DNA of 64,000 bases from Actinomadura rifamycini DSM 43936 (GCF_000425065.1 NZ_AULB01000010.1:248001-312000); one strand, 5' to 3'. Positions 43,287 to 51,333 are shown, numbered from the stretch's first letter. Made by a program: numbers and translations. The notes: generated by a model not told the origin, from the letters alone.

Positions 43287-43303
43287 CCTTTACGCAGTAA
43301 GGT
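43287..43303 (+). promoter_or_regulatory. CCTTTACNNAGTAAGGT element overlapping the tetR promoter
   Basis: CCTTTACGCAGTAAGGT; the TAAGGT hexamer (43298-43303) ends 6 nt before the tetR ATG, where a -10 box of a leaderless message would be. The TTAC-N3-GTAA dyad over it would let the encoded repressor shut off its own gene. Confidence 0.5.
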
Positions 43304-43309
43304 CTGGCC

Positions 43310-43879
43310 ATGGTCCGGCAACCTGCGATCAACGCGCGGAACCGCGCGCCGCTGTCCATCGAGCGCATCATCGAGGCCGCCCTGCACATCGTCGACGGGC
43401 AGGGGCTCGGCCGCCTCACCATGCGCCGCCTCGGCGACGCGCTGGAGGTGGAGGCGATGGCGATCTACCACCACCTCCCCCGCGGCAAGGAGCAGCTCCT
43501 CGACGGCCTCGTCGCCCACGTCGCCGCCGCGCCCGTCTCGGCGGACGTCCCGGACGGGCGCGCCGGGGACGTCCTGCGCGGCTGGGCGCGCGACTACCGC
43601 GCCCGGCTGCTCGAGCACGCCGGCGTCCTGCCCCTGGTCGTCACGCGCCGCAATCCCGCCGCGCTGACCGCGACCGTCGCGTCCCTGCGGGAGGCGCTGC
43701 GGCTCGGCGGCACCGCCGAGGACGCCGCCGCCGTCACCGCGCACACCCTGCTCGGCTACGTCATCGGGCACGCCGCGCTCGAGGTGCGCGGCACCGCCGA
43801 GGACGGCGCCGACCGCGCGGTGGACTGGGACGCCCGCTTCGACGCGGGACTCGGCGTCGTCCTGGCGGGCGTCCGGTAG
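43310..43879 (+). CDS. TetR-family repressor (Tn10-TetR-like class)
   Basis: 189 residues from ATG 43310; no ribosome-binding site and a -10-like box 6 nt upstream suggest a leaderless message. The DNA-binding domain is IIEAALHIVDGQGLGRLTMRRLGDAL followed by VEAMAIYHHLPRGKEQLLDGL, the pattern of the TetR_C (PF02909) class. The ligand domain (about 80-185) includes LLEHAGVLPLVVTRRNPAAL and TAHTLLGYVIGHAALE. The flanking twin elements suggest autoregulation and control of the divergent gene. The ligand is unknown. Confidence 0.92.
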   Translation: MVRQPAINARNRAPLSIERIIEAALHIVDGQGLGRLTMRRLGDALEVEAMAIYHHLPRGKEQLLDGLVAHVAAAPVSADVPDGRAGDVLRGWARDYRARLLEHAGVLPLVVTRRNPAALTATVASLREALRLGGTAEDAAAVTAHTLLGYVIGHAALEVRGTAEDGADRAVDWDARFDAGLGVVLAGVR

Positions 43880-43906
43880 GGGTCCGCGGGGGTCCCGGCC
43901 GCCGGT

Positions 43907-44548
43907 TCAGTCCTCGACGACGAGGATCTCCAGGTGGCGGGGGCCGTGCGGCCCCGGCACCCGCACCGACTCGACGTCGCGGGTGGCCGACGGGCCGCTG
44001 ATCCAGGTCAGCGGGCGCGCCGGGTCGAGCCGCGCGACGACCTCCGGGACCGTCCCGGCGATCTGGTCGGCGTGAACGACGCACAGGTGGTAGTCGGGCA
44101 CGAGGGTCAGCGCGCGCCGCCCCTGCGCGCGGCCGCCGTCCAGCACGACCGTCCCGGTCCGCGCGACGGCCGCCGCGCAGCCCGTCACGACGCCGTCGGC
44201 CGCCGCGAGCGCCTCGGCGTCCAGGGCGGGCGCGTCGGCCAGCGCCCGCACCCCCTCCAGTTCGGCCAGCCACCCGAACGGCAGGTCGGCCGGGACGACG
44301 ATCTGCTTCGCCTCCCGCCCCCACAGCGCGGCGGCGACGGCGGTGCCGACGTCGTCGGCGGCGACGTGCCGGACCGCGGCGCGGTTCTCGGCGACCCGCT
44401 CGGTGAACAGCGCGAGGACGTCCGCGCGGGACGCGGCCTCCTCCCCGGTGAGCCGCCGGTCGTAGCCGCGCGGCACCGGCGGGGCGGTGCCGCGCTCCCC
44501 GCCGAGGGCGTCGCGGCCCCGCCGCAGGATCTCGTCGCGGGCGCTCAC
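43907..44548 (-). CDS. lutC: Lactate utilization protein C (LUD domain)
   Basis: 213 residues from GTG 44548, which overlaps the lutB stop (GTGA). It is a LUD-domain protein: VAAALWGREAKQIVVPADLPFG, GVVTGCAAAVARTGTVVLDGG, RALTLVPDYHLCVVHADQIAG, and the conserved LTWISGPSATRDVE near the end. With LutA and LutB it makes up the iron-sulphur L-lactate-oxidising complex that feeds electrons to menaquinone. It is the last gene of the three-gene operon. Confidence 0.95.
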   Translation of the reverse strand: MSARDEILRRGRDALGGERGTAPPVPRGYDRRLTGEEAASRADVLALFTERVAENRAAVRHVAADDVGTAVAAALWGREAKQIVVPADLPFGWLAELEGVRALADAPALDAEALAAADGVVTGCAAAVARTGTVVLDGGRAQGRRALTLVPDYHLCVVHADQIAGTVPEVVARLDPARPLTWISGPSATRDVESVRVPGPHGPRHLEILVVED

Positions 44549-46035
44549 CGGCGCGCCCACCAGTCGCGGAAGCTCTGCGCGGGCGGCGCCGGCACGTCGC
44601 GGGCCTCGGTCCACTTGCCGAGCAGCCCGGGCAGCCGCCGGATGCGGCCGCCGCGCGACAGCAGCCGCGCCCACCGGGTGCCGCGGCGGACCGCGAGGCG
44701 GTGGCGGCGGGGGTCCGCCATCGTCCAGGCCAGGCCCCGCATCAGCACCAGCTCCGGCGTGGGGACGGGACGGGCGCGGCGCGACTCCACGACCGCGCCG
44801 CGCAGGTGCACCAGGACCTCCGGGATGTCGATCTTCACGGGGCACACGTCGGTGCAGGCGCCGCAGAGCGTGGACGCGAAGGGCAGCGACGCGTTCGCGG
44901 CGCTCTCGACGCCGCGCAGCTGCGGGGTGAGCATCGCGCCGACGGGCCCCGGGTACACCGGCCCGTACGGGCCGCCCCCGGTCCGCTCGTAGACGGGGCA
45001 CACGTCCAGGCACGCCGCGCAGCGGATGCAGCGCAGCGCCGCCCGGCCGACCTCGTCGGCGAGCGCGCCGGTGCGCCCGTTGTCGAGCAGGACGAGGTGG
45101 AACGCGCGGGGCCCGTCGCCCGGGTGCACGCCCGTCCACGCCGACACGTACGGGGTCATGCGGTCGCCCGCCGAGGCGCGCGGCAGGAGCTGCAGCAGCA
45201 CCTCGAGGTCGGTCCAGGACGGGACGACCTTGTCGATGCCCGCGACGGTGATCAGCGTGTCGGGGAGGGTGACGCACATCCGCCCCTCGCCGCCCGACTC
45301 GACGAGCACGGCCGTCCCGGTGTCGGCGGCGAGGAACGCCGCGCCGGTGACGGCGGCGCGGGCGCCGGCGAACCGGTCGCGCAGGTGCGTGCGGGCGGCG
45401 CCGGCGAGGGCCGCCGGGTCGTCGGACAGCTCCGGCGGGACGCCCGGCAGCGCCCGCAGGAACAGCTCCCGCACCTGCGCGCGGTCGCGGTGCAGCGCCG
45501 GGGAGGCCAGGTGCGCCGGAGCCTCCTCCCCCAGCCGGACGATCAGGTCGCCGAGGCCGGTCGCGCGGACGGTGACGCCCGCGCGGGCGAGCGCGTCGGG
45601 CAGGCCCGCCTCCCGGACGGTCGCCGACGGGGCCTGCAGGACCTCGCGGGCGCCCGTCTCCCGCACCAGCCCGGTGACGATCCGGCGGGCCTCGGCGGCG
45701 TCCACGGCCCAGTGGACCGTGCCACCCGCCTCGGTGACGGCGCGTTCGAGGCGTTCCAGGTGCGTGTCGAGGTCGAGGAGCGCCGCGTCCCGCAGGGCGC
45801 GGCCGGCGTCGCGCAGGGCCTCCCAGTCGGCGGGCTCGGCGGCGGCCGCGGCGGCGCGGGCGCGGCCGGCGGCGACCGCCGCGCCCAGGTTGCGCCGCAG
45901 CCGGGTGTCGGCGAGCGCGGGCCGCGCCGCGTCGGCGAACCGCGACGCCCGCGCCCCGGCCGCGGGAGCGGCGGGCGCGCCGTGCGCGATCGCCGACGCC
46001 AGGGCGTCCGGCGGCTCGGTGCCGGGGGCCGTCAC
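44545..46035 (-). CDS. lutB: Lactate utilization iron-sulphur protein B
   Basis: 496 residues from GTG 46035, which overlaps the lutA stop (GTGA). The N-terminal 300 residues are a LUD domain (AAFLAADTGTAVLVESGGEGRM, LPDTLITVAGIDKVVPSW). Two 4Fe-4S ferredoxin motifs follow at about 360-430: CIRCAACLDVCPVYE and CGACTDVCPVKIDIPE. The C-terminus WTEARDVPAPPAQSFRDWW is conserved in LutB. It carries electrons from lactate oxidation to LutA and the quinone pool. Middle gene of lutABC. Confidence 0.95.
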   Translation of the reverse strand: MTAPGTEPPDALASAIAHGAPAAPAAGARASRFADAARPALADTRLRRNLGAAVAAGRARAAAAAAEPADWEALRDAGRALRDAALLDLDTHLERLERAVTEAGGTVHWAVDAAEARRIVTGLVRETGAREVLQAPSATVREAGLPDALARAGVTVRATGLGDLIVRLGEEAPAHLASPALHRDRAQVRELFLRALPGVPPELSDDPAALAGAARTHLRDRFAGARAAVTGAAFLAADTGTAVLVESGGEGRMCVTLPDTLITVAGIDKVVPSWTDLEVLLQLLPRASAGDRMTPYVSAWTGVHPGDGPRAFHLVLLDNGRTGALADEVGRAALRCIRCAACLDVCPVYERTGGGPYGPVYPGPVGAMLTPQLRGVESAANASLPFASTLCGACTDVCPVKIDIPEVLVHLRGAVVESRRARPVPTPELVLMRGLAWTMADPRRHRLAVRRGTRWARLLSRGGRIRRLPGLLGKWTEARDVPAPPAQSFRDWWARR

Positions 46036-46760
46036 GCGGGCCCCGTCCCGGCGAGGATCTCGGCCAGGTGGGCGACGCGGACGCCGCCGCGCAGCCGCGA
46101 CAGCGCCCCGCCGATGTGCGCGAGGCAGGAGTTGTCGACGGCGCACACGACGTCGGCGCCGGTGTCGCGGATGTGCCGGATCTTGTCGGCGACCATCGCG
46201 ACGGACACGTCGGCGTTCTTCATCGCGAACGCGCCCCCGAACCCGCAGCACTCGTCGGCGGCGGGCAGGTCGACCAGTTCCAGGCCGCGCACGGCGCGCA
46301 GCAGCCGCTCCGGGCGGTCGGCGACGCCGAGGGCCCGCGCGGACTGGCACGTCGGGTGGTAGGTGACCCGGTGCGGATAGTAGGCGCCGACGTCGGTGAC
46401 GTCCAGGACGTCCACCAGGAACTCGGTGAGCTCGTACACGGCGAGGGCTTCCGCGGCGTCCGCCAGGCCCGGGTCGCGGACGGTCCGCGCGATCCGGGGG
46501 TAGGCGTCCCGGACGGCGGCCGCGCACGAGGCCGACGGCGCGACGACCGCGTCCGCGCCGGCGAAGACCCGGGTGAAGGCGCGGGCGAGGCCGGCGGCCT
46601 CCCGCCGGTACCCGGTCGTCCAGTGGAACTGCCCGCAGCAGGTCTGCCCCGGCGGGTGGACGACCTCGTGCCCGAGCCGCTCGAGCAGCACCGTCGCGGC
46701 CTTCCCCGTGCCGGGGAACCACGCGTCGTCGTAGCACGCGACGAACAGCGCGACGCGCAT
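46032..46760 (-). CDS. lutA: Lactate utilization protein A (CCG-domain)
   Basis: 242 residues from ATG 46760, with a GGAGGG upstream; longer frames have no ribosome-binding site. Two CCG domains are present: PPGQTCCGQFHWTTGY and LPAADECCGFGGAFAM, the Cys motifs binding the noncanonical 4Fe-4S cluster of the LutA/GlpC/HdrB type. The N-terminus MRVALFVACYDDAWFPG is typical. It is the first gene of lutABC. Two LacI-type half-palindromes (46831 and 46890) lie 71-141 bp upstream and probably control the operon. Confidence 0.94.
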   Translation of the reverse strand: MRVALFVACYDDAWFPGTGKAATVLLERLGHEVVHPPGQTCCGQFHWTTGYRREAAGLARAFTRVFAGADAVVAPSASCAAAVRDAYPRIARTVRDPGLADAAEALAVYELTEFLVDVLDVTDVGAYYPHRVTYHPTCQSARALGVADRPERLLRAVRGLELVDLPAADECCGFGGAFAMKNADVSVAMVADKIRHIRDTGADVVCAVDNSCLAHIGGALSRLRGGVRVAHLAEILAGTGPA

Positions 46761-46830
46761 ACCCGGCCTCCCCCCTCCTTCGGCCCGCTCCCCGGGGGAC
46801 ATCGTAGGGCGCGCGGAGGCCGCCTCCGGC

Positions 46831-46901
46831 TGAAACGTTCGCATCCGGTGGCCGGAACCGGGCGGGCCGGTGACGGGCGACGGACCTTTTGAAACGTTTG
46901 C
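46831..46901. promoter_or_regulatory. Paired LacI-type operator-like sites upstream of lutA
   Basis: TGAAACGTTCGC (46831-46842) and TGAAACGTTTGC (46890-46901) share 11 of 12 bases and contain the GAAACGTT core of LacI-family operators (ideal TGAAACGTTTCA). They are 59 bp apart, nearly 6 helical turns, which would suit looping. Confidence 0.4.
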
Positions 46902-47113
46902 CGATCTTCGGCGTGTCGTTCTTCATCCGTTATCGAGCGCGGGGGACGCTATGCACGGCACCTCAGGGTGAGGCGGGTCACAAAATGCCCCTGCCCCGGT
47001 ACCAGAGGACAATCGTCCCAACGGGCTATAGGCGGCAAGGGCGAACCGTTCCACACTGGGGTGCGTCAATTAAGGAAAGTCCACCGACCAGTAGTTGAGA
47101 CCGGAGGCACGCC

Positions 47114-47317
47114 ATGTGCCCGCACCAGCCGCCCTGTCCCTCGCACGACGCGCCCGACCGCGACGCCGCCCGCACGCTGGCCGCCCACCCCGAGCAGGGG
47201 TGGAGCCTGCTGTGCAACGGCGTCGTGCTCTTCGAGGACACCGGTGAGCTGCTGCCCGACGGGGGAGTCATCGCACCGCACCGGCCGACGGACCTGCAGG
47301 CATCGCCCGCGGCCTAG
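47114..47317 (+). CDS. DUF5999 small protein
   Basis: 67 residues from ATG 47114, with CGGAGG 7 nt upstream. MCPHQPPCPSHDAPDRDAA, HPEQGWSLLCNGVVLFEDTG and IAPHRP are the almost invariant sequence of the DUF5999 family in Streptomyces and relatives. Three Cys and three His hint at metal binding; the function is unknown. It is a single gene; a hairpin terminator follows at 47396. The 350 bp upstream contain the lut operators and a TATAGG (47027-47032) that could be its -10. Confidence 0.88.
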   Translation: MCPHQPPCPSHDAPDRDAARTLAAHPEQGWSLLCNGVVLFEDTGELLPDGGVIAPHRPTDLQASPAA

Positions 47318-47395
47318 GCCGTCCGAGGGCCGGTCGCCACGGGGGGACCGGCCGCACCGATGATCGCTCCGCGGGGGCCCGCGCCACCGCACCGG

Positions 47396-47424
47396 CCTCT
47401 GGGCCCGCCCTCCGGGCCCAGAGG
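47396..47424. terminator. Hairpin terminator between convergent genes
   Basis: 12-bp perfect stem (47396-47407 / 47413-47424) with a 5-nt loop; another 8-bp hairpin (GGCCGGTC / GACCGGCC) lies just before it. Confidence 0.6.
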
Positions 47425-47457
47425 GAACCCTCGCATCCGCCCGAACACCGATTCCGT

Positions 47458-48072
47458 TCACGGGGAGACGGCGGCCCGCGACGCCGCCCAGCGCCGCAGC
47501 CACGGGACCGCCGCCGCCGCGACCGCGGCGGGGTCCTTCTTCAGCTCGTGCCGCTCCCCCGGCAGCACCACCACCCGCGCCGCGTCGGCCGGGTCCGGGA
47601 CGCCGAACGGGTCCCGGTCGCCGTTCACCACGAGCACCTCCGCGCCCGCCGACCGCAGCTCGTCCGCCCGCGACCGTTCCGGCCTGCGCGGCGGGCGCAG
47701 CGGGAACGCGAGCGCCAGCACCCCGGCCGCCCCGGCCGCCCGCGCCGTCCGGCACGCCACCCGGGCGCCGTTGCTGCGGCCGCCCTGCACCAGCGGGACG
47801 TCCCCGAACCGCTCCCGCAGCGCCGCGACGATCTCCAGCCACGCCTCGTCCTGCTTCACCGCCGACCCTGGCGCCCGGCGGCCCGCGAGCCGGAACGGCT
47901 GCGTCACCCGCGCCACCGCGCCGCCGAGCCCCAGCGCCGCGTCCCGCACCGCCAGCAGGTCCGGGGCGTCCACTCCCCCGTTCGACCCGTGCGTCAGGAC
48001 CAGCAGGAACGCGGGGCCCGCGGGCTCGTCGAGCGCGGCCTCCGCGGGACCGTGCGCGGTCGTGATCTGCAT
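47458..48072 (-). CDS. Alpha/beta-hydrolase of the KANL3/Tex30 type
   Basis: 204 residues from ATG 48072. Nucleophile elbow GGRSNGARVACR (GxSxG variant), N-terminal strand LLVLTHGSNGG, acid in VVNGDRDPFG and His in LPGERHELKKDP, giving a full Ser-Asp-His triad. This is the small hydrolase family often called alpha/beta family hydrolase or dienelactone-like; the substrate is unknown. It is divergent from the PPOX gene over 50 bp. Confidence 0.88.
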   Translation of the reverse strand: MQITTAHGPAEAALDEPAGPAFLLVLTHGSNGGVDAPDLLAVRDAALGLGGAVARVTQPFRLAGRRAPGSAVKQDEAWLEIVAALRERFGDVPLVQGGRSNGARVACRTARAAGAAGVLALAFPLRPPRRPERSRADELRSAGAEVLVVNGDRDPFGVPDPADAARVVVLPGERHELKKDPAAVAAAAVPWLRRWAASRAAVSP

Positions 48073-48122
48073 GCCGCCACCGTAGCGACCGTCCCGATGA
48101 TCTTGTGAGGCAGACTGGGCGC

Positions 48123-48548
48123 ATGGAGAAGATGACCGACGACGAGTGGCGCGCGTTCGTCACCGCGGGCACCCGCACGGGCAAGTGCGCCGTCACCCGC
48201 AAGGACGGCGCCCCGCACGTGACGCCGATCTGGTTCGTGCTCGACGGCGACGACCTGCTGTTCAACACCGGCGCGTCCACCGTCAAGGGGCGCGCGCTGG
48301 CCCGCGACCCGCGCCTGTCGGTGTGCGTCGACGACCAGGAGCCGCCGTACTCGTTCGTGCTGCTGCGGGCGGTGGCGACGCTCGTCGAGGATCTGGACGA
48401 GATGCGCCGCTGGGCCACCGCGATCGGCGCCCGCTACATGGGCGCGGACCGGGCCGAGGAGTTCGGCGCCCGCAACGCCGTCCCCGGCGAGTACCTCGTG
48501 CGCGCCCGGATCACCGGCGTCGTCGCCGAACGCGACGTCGCCCACTAG
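48123..48548 (+). CDS. PPOX-class F420-dependent flavoprotein/oxidoreductase
   Basis: 141 residues; ATG 48123 is taken as start (ATG 48132 is possible). The split-barrel FMN/F420-binding fold is visible: GTRTGKCAVTRKDGAPHVTPIWFVLDGDDLLFNTG, STVKGRALARDPRLSVCVDD and a final GEYLVRARITGVVAE. This class in actinobacteria mostly uses F420H2 to reduce small molecules. The start has no ribosome-binding site, and CAGACT lies 7 nt upstream, so it is probably leaderless. Confidence 0.9.
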   Translation: MEKMTDDEWRAFVTAGTRTGKCAVTRKDGAPHVTPIWFVLDGDDLLFNTGASTVKGRALARDPRLSVCVDDQEPPYSFVLLRAVATLVEDLDEMRRWATAIGARYMGADRAEEFGARNAVPGEYLVRARITGVVAERDVAH

Positions 48549-48642
48549 ACCCGCCGGGCCGCCGCCGGCGCGCGGGCCCGCGGGGCGTTCGTCCGGGACG
48601 TCCGGTTCCCGGTGGAGAGCGGTGGGGGCGCGGACGCGGCGG

Positions 48643-49212
48643 TCACTCGGCGGCCGCGGTGCGCGGGCGCAGCGCGTCGACGACCAGGCCCCGGGTGCGG
48701 AGCCGGAGTCCGTCGGGCCAGGCGCCGGTGAGGGCGCCCTGCGCGGTGGCCGTCACCAGGGCCATCACCTCGGGCGGCCGGACGTCCGCGCGGACGGCGC
48801 CCGCGCGCTGGGCGGCGTCCAGGAGGGCGCCGAACGCGTCCCCGAGGGACGCGATCTGCTCGCCGGGATCGACGGGGACGCCCTCGGCGGCGAGCAGGCC
48901 CAGGACGTCGCCGGTCTCGGACGCCGAGTCGACCAGGTACGCGATGTAGTCGAACAGGGCGGTGGCGGGGTCGCCCTCGGCCAGGAGCGCGTCGGCGCGG
49001 GCGACCAGCCGGGCGCGGACCTCCTTCATGATCGCGGCGAGCAGGTCGCGCTTGGTCGGGAAGTGGCGGAACACCGTGCCGACGGCGACGCCGGCGCGGG
49101 CGGCGACCTCCTCGGTGGAGGCCGCGGCGCCGTGCTCGGCGAACACCGCCTCGGCGGCGGCGAGGATGCGGGCTCGGTTGCGCCGGGCGTCGGCGCGCAG
49201 GGGCTTGTCCAT
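48643..49212 (-). CDS. TetR-family regulator controlling the divergent SnoaL-like gene
   Basis: 189 residues from ATG 49212 (MDKPLRADARRNRARILAAA). The DNA-binding domain has ILAAAEAVFAEHGAAASTEEVAARAGVAVGTVFRHFPTKRDLLAAIM. The ligand domain resembles the SbtR-like C-terminal class (DYIAYLVDSASETGDVLGLLA, DAAQRAGAVRADVRPPEVMAL). Two near-identical 22-bp palindromes lie between it and the divergent gene at 49295, so it very probably represses both. The ligand is unknown. Confidence 0.92.
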   Translation of the reverse strand: MDKPLRADARRNRARILAAAEAVFAEHGAAASTEEVAARAGVAVGTVFRHFPTKRDLLAAIMKEVRARLVARADALLAEGDPATALFDYIAYLVDSASETGDVLGLLAAEGVPVDPGEQIASLGDAFGALLDAAQRAGAVRADVRPPEVMALVTATAQGALTGAWPDGLRLRTRGLVVDALRPRTAAAE

Positions 49213-49227
49213 GTGCGTGCGGTCCCG

Positions 49228-49280
49228 TTGACAAGATGAGTGGCGACTCATATTTTCCAAGATGAGTAGCAACTCATCTT
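49228..49280 (+). promoter_or_regulatory. Consensus promoter with two TetR operators
   Basis: TTGACA (49228-49233) and TATTTT (49251-49256) are separated by 17 bp. Operator 1 (49233-49254, AAGATGAGT ... ACTCATATT) fills the spacer, and operator 2 (49259-49280, perfect arms AAGATGAGT / ACTCATCTT around AGCA) covers the start site. Operators are 26 bp apart. Confidence 0.8.
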
Positions 49281-49294
49281 AATGGAGGCGGCCC

Positions 49295-49690
49295 ATGACG
49301 CCGAGGGATCTGTTCGCGCGGTTCCAGGACAACGTGCTCGCCGGGCGGCCGGGCCTGGACGAGGGCATGCTCGGGGACGGCATCGTGGTCGAGACGCCGT
49401 TCTCGCCCGAGGGTCACCGCCGGTTCGAGGGGCGGGACGCGGTGGCGGCCATGCTCGAGGCGGGCCGCGGCCTCCCCGTGGAGTTCGAGGCGTTCCGGCG
49501 GGTGGTCGTGCACGAGACCGCCGATCCGGACGTGATCGTCGCCGAGTACGAGCTGGTCGCGCGGATCCCCGCGACGGGACGGCGGGCGGCGGGCGCGTTC
49601 GTCCTCGTCCTGCGGGCGCGGGACGGGCGGGTCGCGCACTGGCGCGAGTACCAGGACGTCGGGGCGATGGCCCGGGCCTTCGCCGCCTAG
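49295..49690 (+). CDS. SnoaL/NTF2-like protein
   Basis: 131 residues from ATG 49295, with TGGAGG 6 nt upstream. An alpha+beta NTF2-like fold: N-terminal helix DLFARFQDNVLAGR, GHRRFEGRDAVAAML, then strands VVVHETADPDVIVAEYELVARI, AGAFVLVLRARDGRVAHWREYQDV. Such proteins bind or isomerise small hydrophobic ligands. Strong repressible promoter and divergent TetR suggest induction by a xenobiotic or metabolite. Confidence 0.88.
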   Translation: MTPRDLFARFQDNVLAGRPGLDEGMLGDGIVVETPFSPEGHRRFEGRDAVAAMLEAGRGLPVEFEAFRRVVVHETADPDVIVAEYELVARIPATGRRAAGAFVLVLRARDGRVAHWREYQDVGAMARAFAA

Positions 49691-49716
49691 GGCGCCCGGG
49701 CCCCCGCCGCCCGGGG

Positions 49717-50520
49717 TCACTCGTCGTCGAGGGCGTACTCGAGGTAGCGGTCGGCGGAGCGGCGCACGGCGTTCTTGCCGTCGGCGTAGACGATCTTGCG
49801 CCACCAGGCCCCGTAGACGCGGTCGAAGTCGTAGGGCTCGAGGAGGCGCAGCGCGCGCCGGACGGTCCGGGGGCGCTCGGGGATGAAGTTCGGGTAGCTG
49901 TACATGAAGCTCACCCAGTCGCGGTCGTTGACGACCTGCAGGATGTCGCCGGAGAACAGCGCGCGGGCGTCGCGCCAGTGCAGGACCTGGCCGCCGTCGA
50001 AGTGCACGCCCGCGTTGATCAGGGTGACGCCTTCGGCGATCTCGCACGTGTCGCCCGTCCAGAAGACGACGGCGTCGTCGGGGCGGGCGACCCAGCGGCG
50101 GTCGGCCTCGTGGATGTACACGGGGGCGCCGAACGCGTGCGCCCACTCGACCATCGTGCCGTAGTAGTGCGGGTGGCTGATCGCGATCGCGTCGACGCCG
50201 CCGAGGTCGTTCACCTCGCGGATCACGTCGTTGTCGATGTACGTGACCATGTCCCAGAGCACGTTCCCGGCGGGCGTGCGCAGCAGCAGCGCCCGCTGGC
50301 CGATCGCGATGGACGGCTCGGTGCCGATGCCGACGACGTCCAGGCCCTCGTCCTCGATCCGCGCGCGGTGCCCGGCCGCCCCCAGCTCCTCCAGGCTCGT
50401 CCAGCGCTGCCCCTCCCAGCCGACGTACTGCCGCTCGTCCTCGCAGATCGGGCAGTCGGGGCGGGGAGCGCCGTACTGGACGCCGCAGGTGACGCAGATC
50501 GGGAATTCCATGATCGGCAT
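49717..50520 (-). CDS. MBL-fold metallo-hydrolase with N-terminal zinc ribbon
   Basis: 267 residues from ATG 50520; ATG 50511 (MEFPICVTCG) is equally possible. Residues 9-30 are a rubredoxin-like knuckle (CVTCGVQYGAPRPDCPIC). The MBL part has AISHPHYYGTMVEWAHAF in place of HxHxDH, with VYIHEADRRW, NAGVHFDGGQVLHW and ALFSGDILQVVNDRDWVSFMYSYPN. The Asp of HxHxDH is replaced (HPHYYG), so metal binding may be altered. The ending FDRVYGAWWRKIVYADGKNAVRRSADRYL is typical of an actinobacterial subgroup of unknown substrate. Confidence 0.85.
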   Translation of the reverse strand: MPIMEFPICVTCGVQYGAPRPDCPICEDERQYVGWEGQRWTSLEELGAAGHRARIEDEGLDVVGIGTEPSIAIGQRALLLRTPAGNVLWDMVTYIDNDVIREVNDLGGVDAIAISHPHYYGTMVEWAHAFGAPVYIHEADRRWVARPDDAVVFWTGDTCEIAEGVTLINAGVHFDGGQVLHWRDARALFSGDILQVVNDRDWVSFMYSYPNFIPERPRTVRRALRLLEPYDFDRVYGAWWRKIVYADGKNAVRRSADRYLEYALDDE

Positions 50521-50580
50521 TGTGAACGGGAGGCGGCCGGGGGTGCAACGCGGCGTGCGGGTGGGCCAGGATGGACGGTC

Positions 50581-51333
50581 GTGAGCACCTCGGAATTCGC
50601 CTTCGACGCCATCGACGCCCTCGACGCGGGCGCGGCGCGCCTCGTCGCCACCCTGTCCGCGCTGGACGAGGCCGGCCTGCGCGCCCCCTCGGCGCTGCCG
50701 GGATGGAGCCGCGCGCACGTCGCCACGCACATCGCCCGCAACGCCGACTCGCTCTGCAACCTGCTGGAATGGGCGCGCACCGGCACGGAGATCCCGCAGT
50801 ACCCCAGCGTGGAGCAGCGCAACGCCGACATCGAAGCCGGCGTCAGGCGGGGGCGCGACGAGATCGTCGAGGACGTGCGCGCCAGTGCCGCCCGGTTCAC
50901 CGGGCTGGCCCGCGCGCTCCCGGTGGACGCCCGGGACGCGCGGGTGCGGGCGATGGCGGGGTTCGAGCACCCGGCCTGGTACCTGATCCTGCGGCGCTGG
51001 CACGAGGTCGAGGCCCACCACGTCGACCTCGCCGCCGGGTACGGGCCCGCCGACTGGCCCGACCGGTACGTCGGGTGGGCGCTGCGCAGCACGCTGGCCG
51101 ACATGGCGGTGCTGCCCGCCGAGCGGCTCCCCGGCCTGGCCGGGCACCGGATCGTCGTGACGGACCTCGGCGAGGAGGCGGTGCTCGGCGAGGCGACCGG
51201 CGCCGAGGCGTCCGGGACGGCCCGCGCGCTGCTCGGCTGGCTGAGCGGGCGGTCGGACGGCGCGGGCGTGGCGGCCCGCGGGGCGCTCCCGGAGCCGCCG
51301 CCGTGGCCGCACGCCCCCGCCGGGTTCCGCTAG
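50581..51333 (+). CDS. Maleylpyruvate isomerase family mycothiol-dependent protein
   Basis: 250 residues from GTG 50581. MDMPI_N-type bundle: LRAPSALPGWSRAHVATHIARNADSLCNLL (first His), then WYLILRRWHEVEAHHVDLAAGYGPADWP (second and third His), followed by a C-terminal MDMPI_C-like domain from about 155. The HxxH...HHVDL arrangement fits a Zn/mycothiol isomerase active site. Substrates may include maleylpyruvate from gentisate breakdown, but no gentisate genes are here. Its end overlaps the convergent crp gene by 4 bp. Confidence 0.9.
   Translation: MSTSEFAFDAIDALDAGAARLVATLSALDEAGLRAPSALPGWSRAHVATHIARNADSLCNLLEWARTGTEIPQYPSVEQRNADIEAGVRRGRDEIVEDVRASAARFTGLARALPVDARDARVRAMAGFEHPAWYLILRRWHEVEAHHVDLAAGYGPADWPDRYVGWALRSTLADMAVLPAERLPGLAGHRIVVTDLGEEAVLGEATGAEASGTARALLGWLSGRSDGAGVAARGALPEPPPWPHAPAGFR

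Noticed and set aside
46889..47098. 69-codon frame upstream of the DUF5999 gene
   Set aside because: No ribosome-binding site, no recognisable protein features, and it covers operator and promoter sequence.
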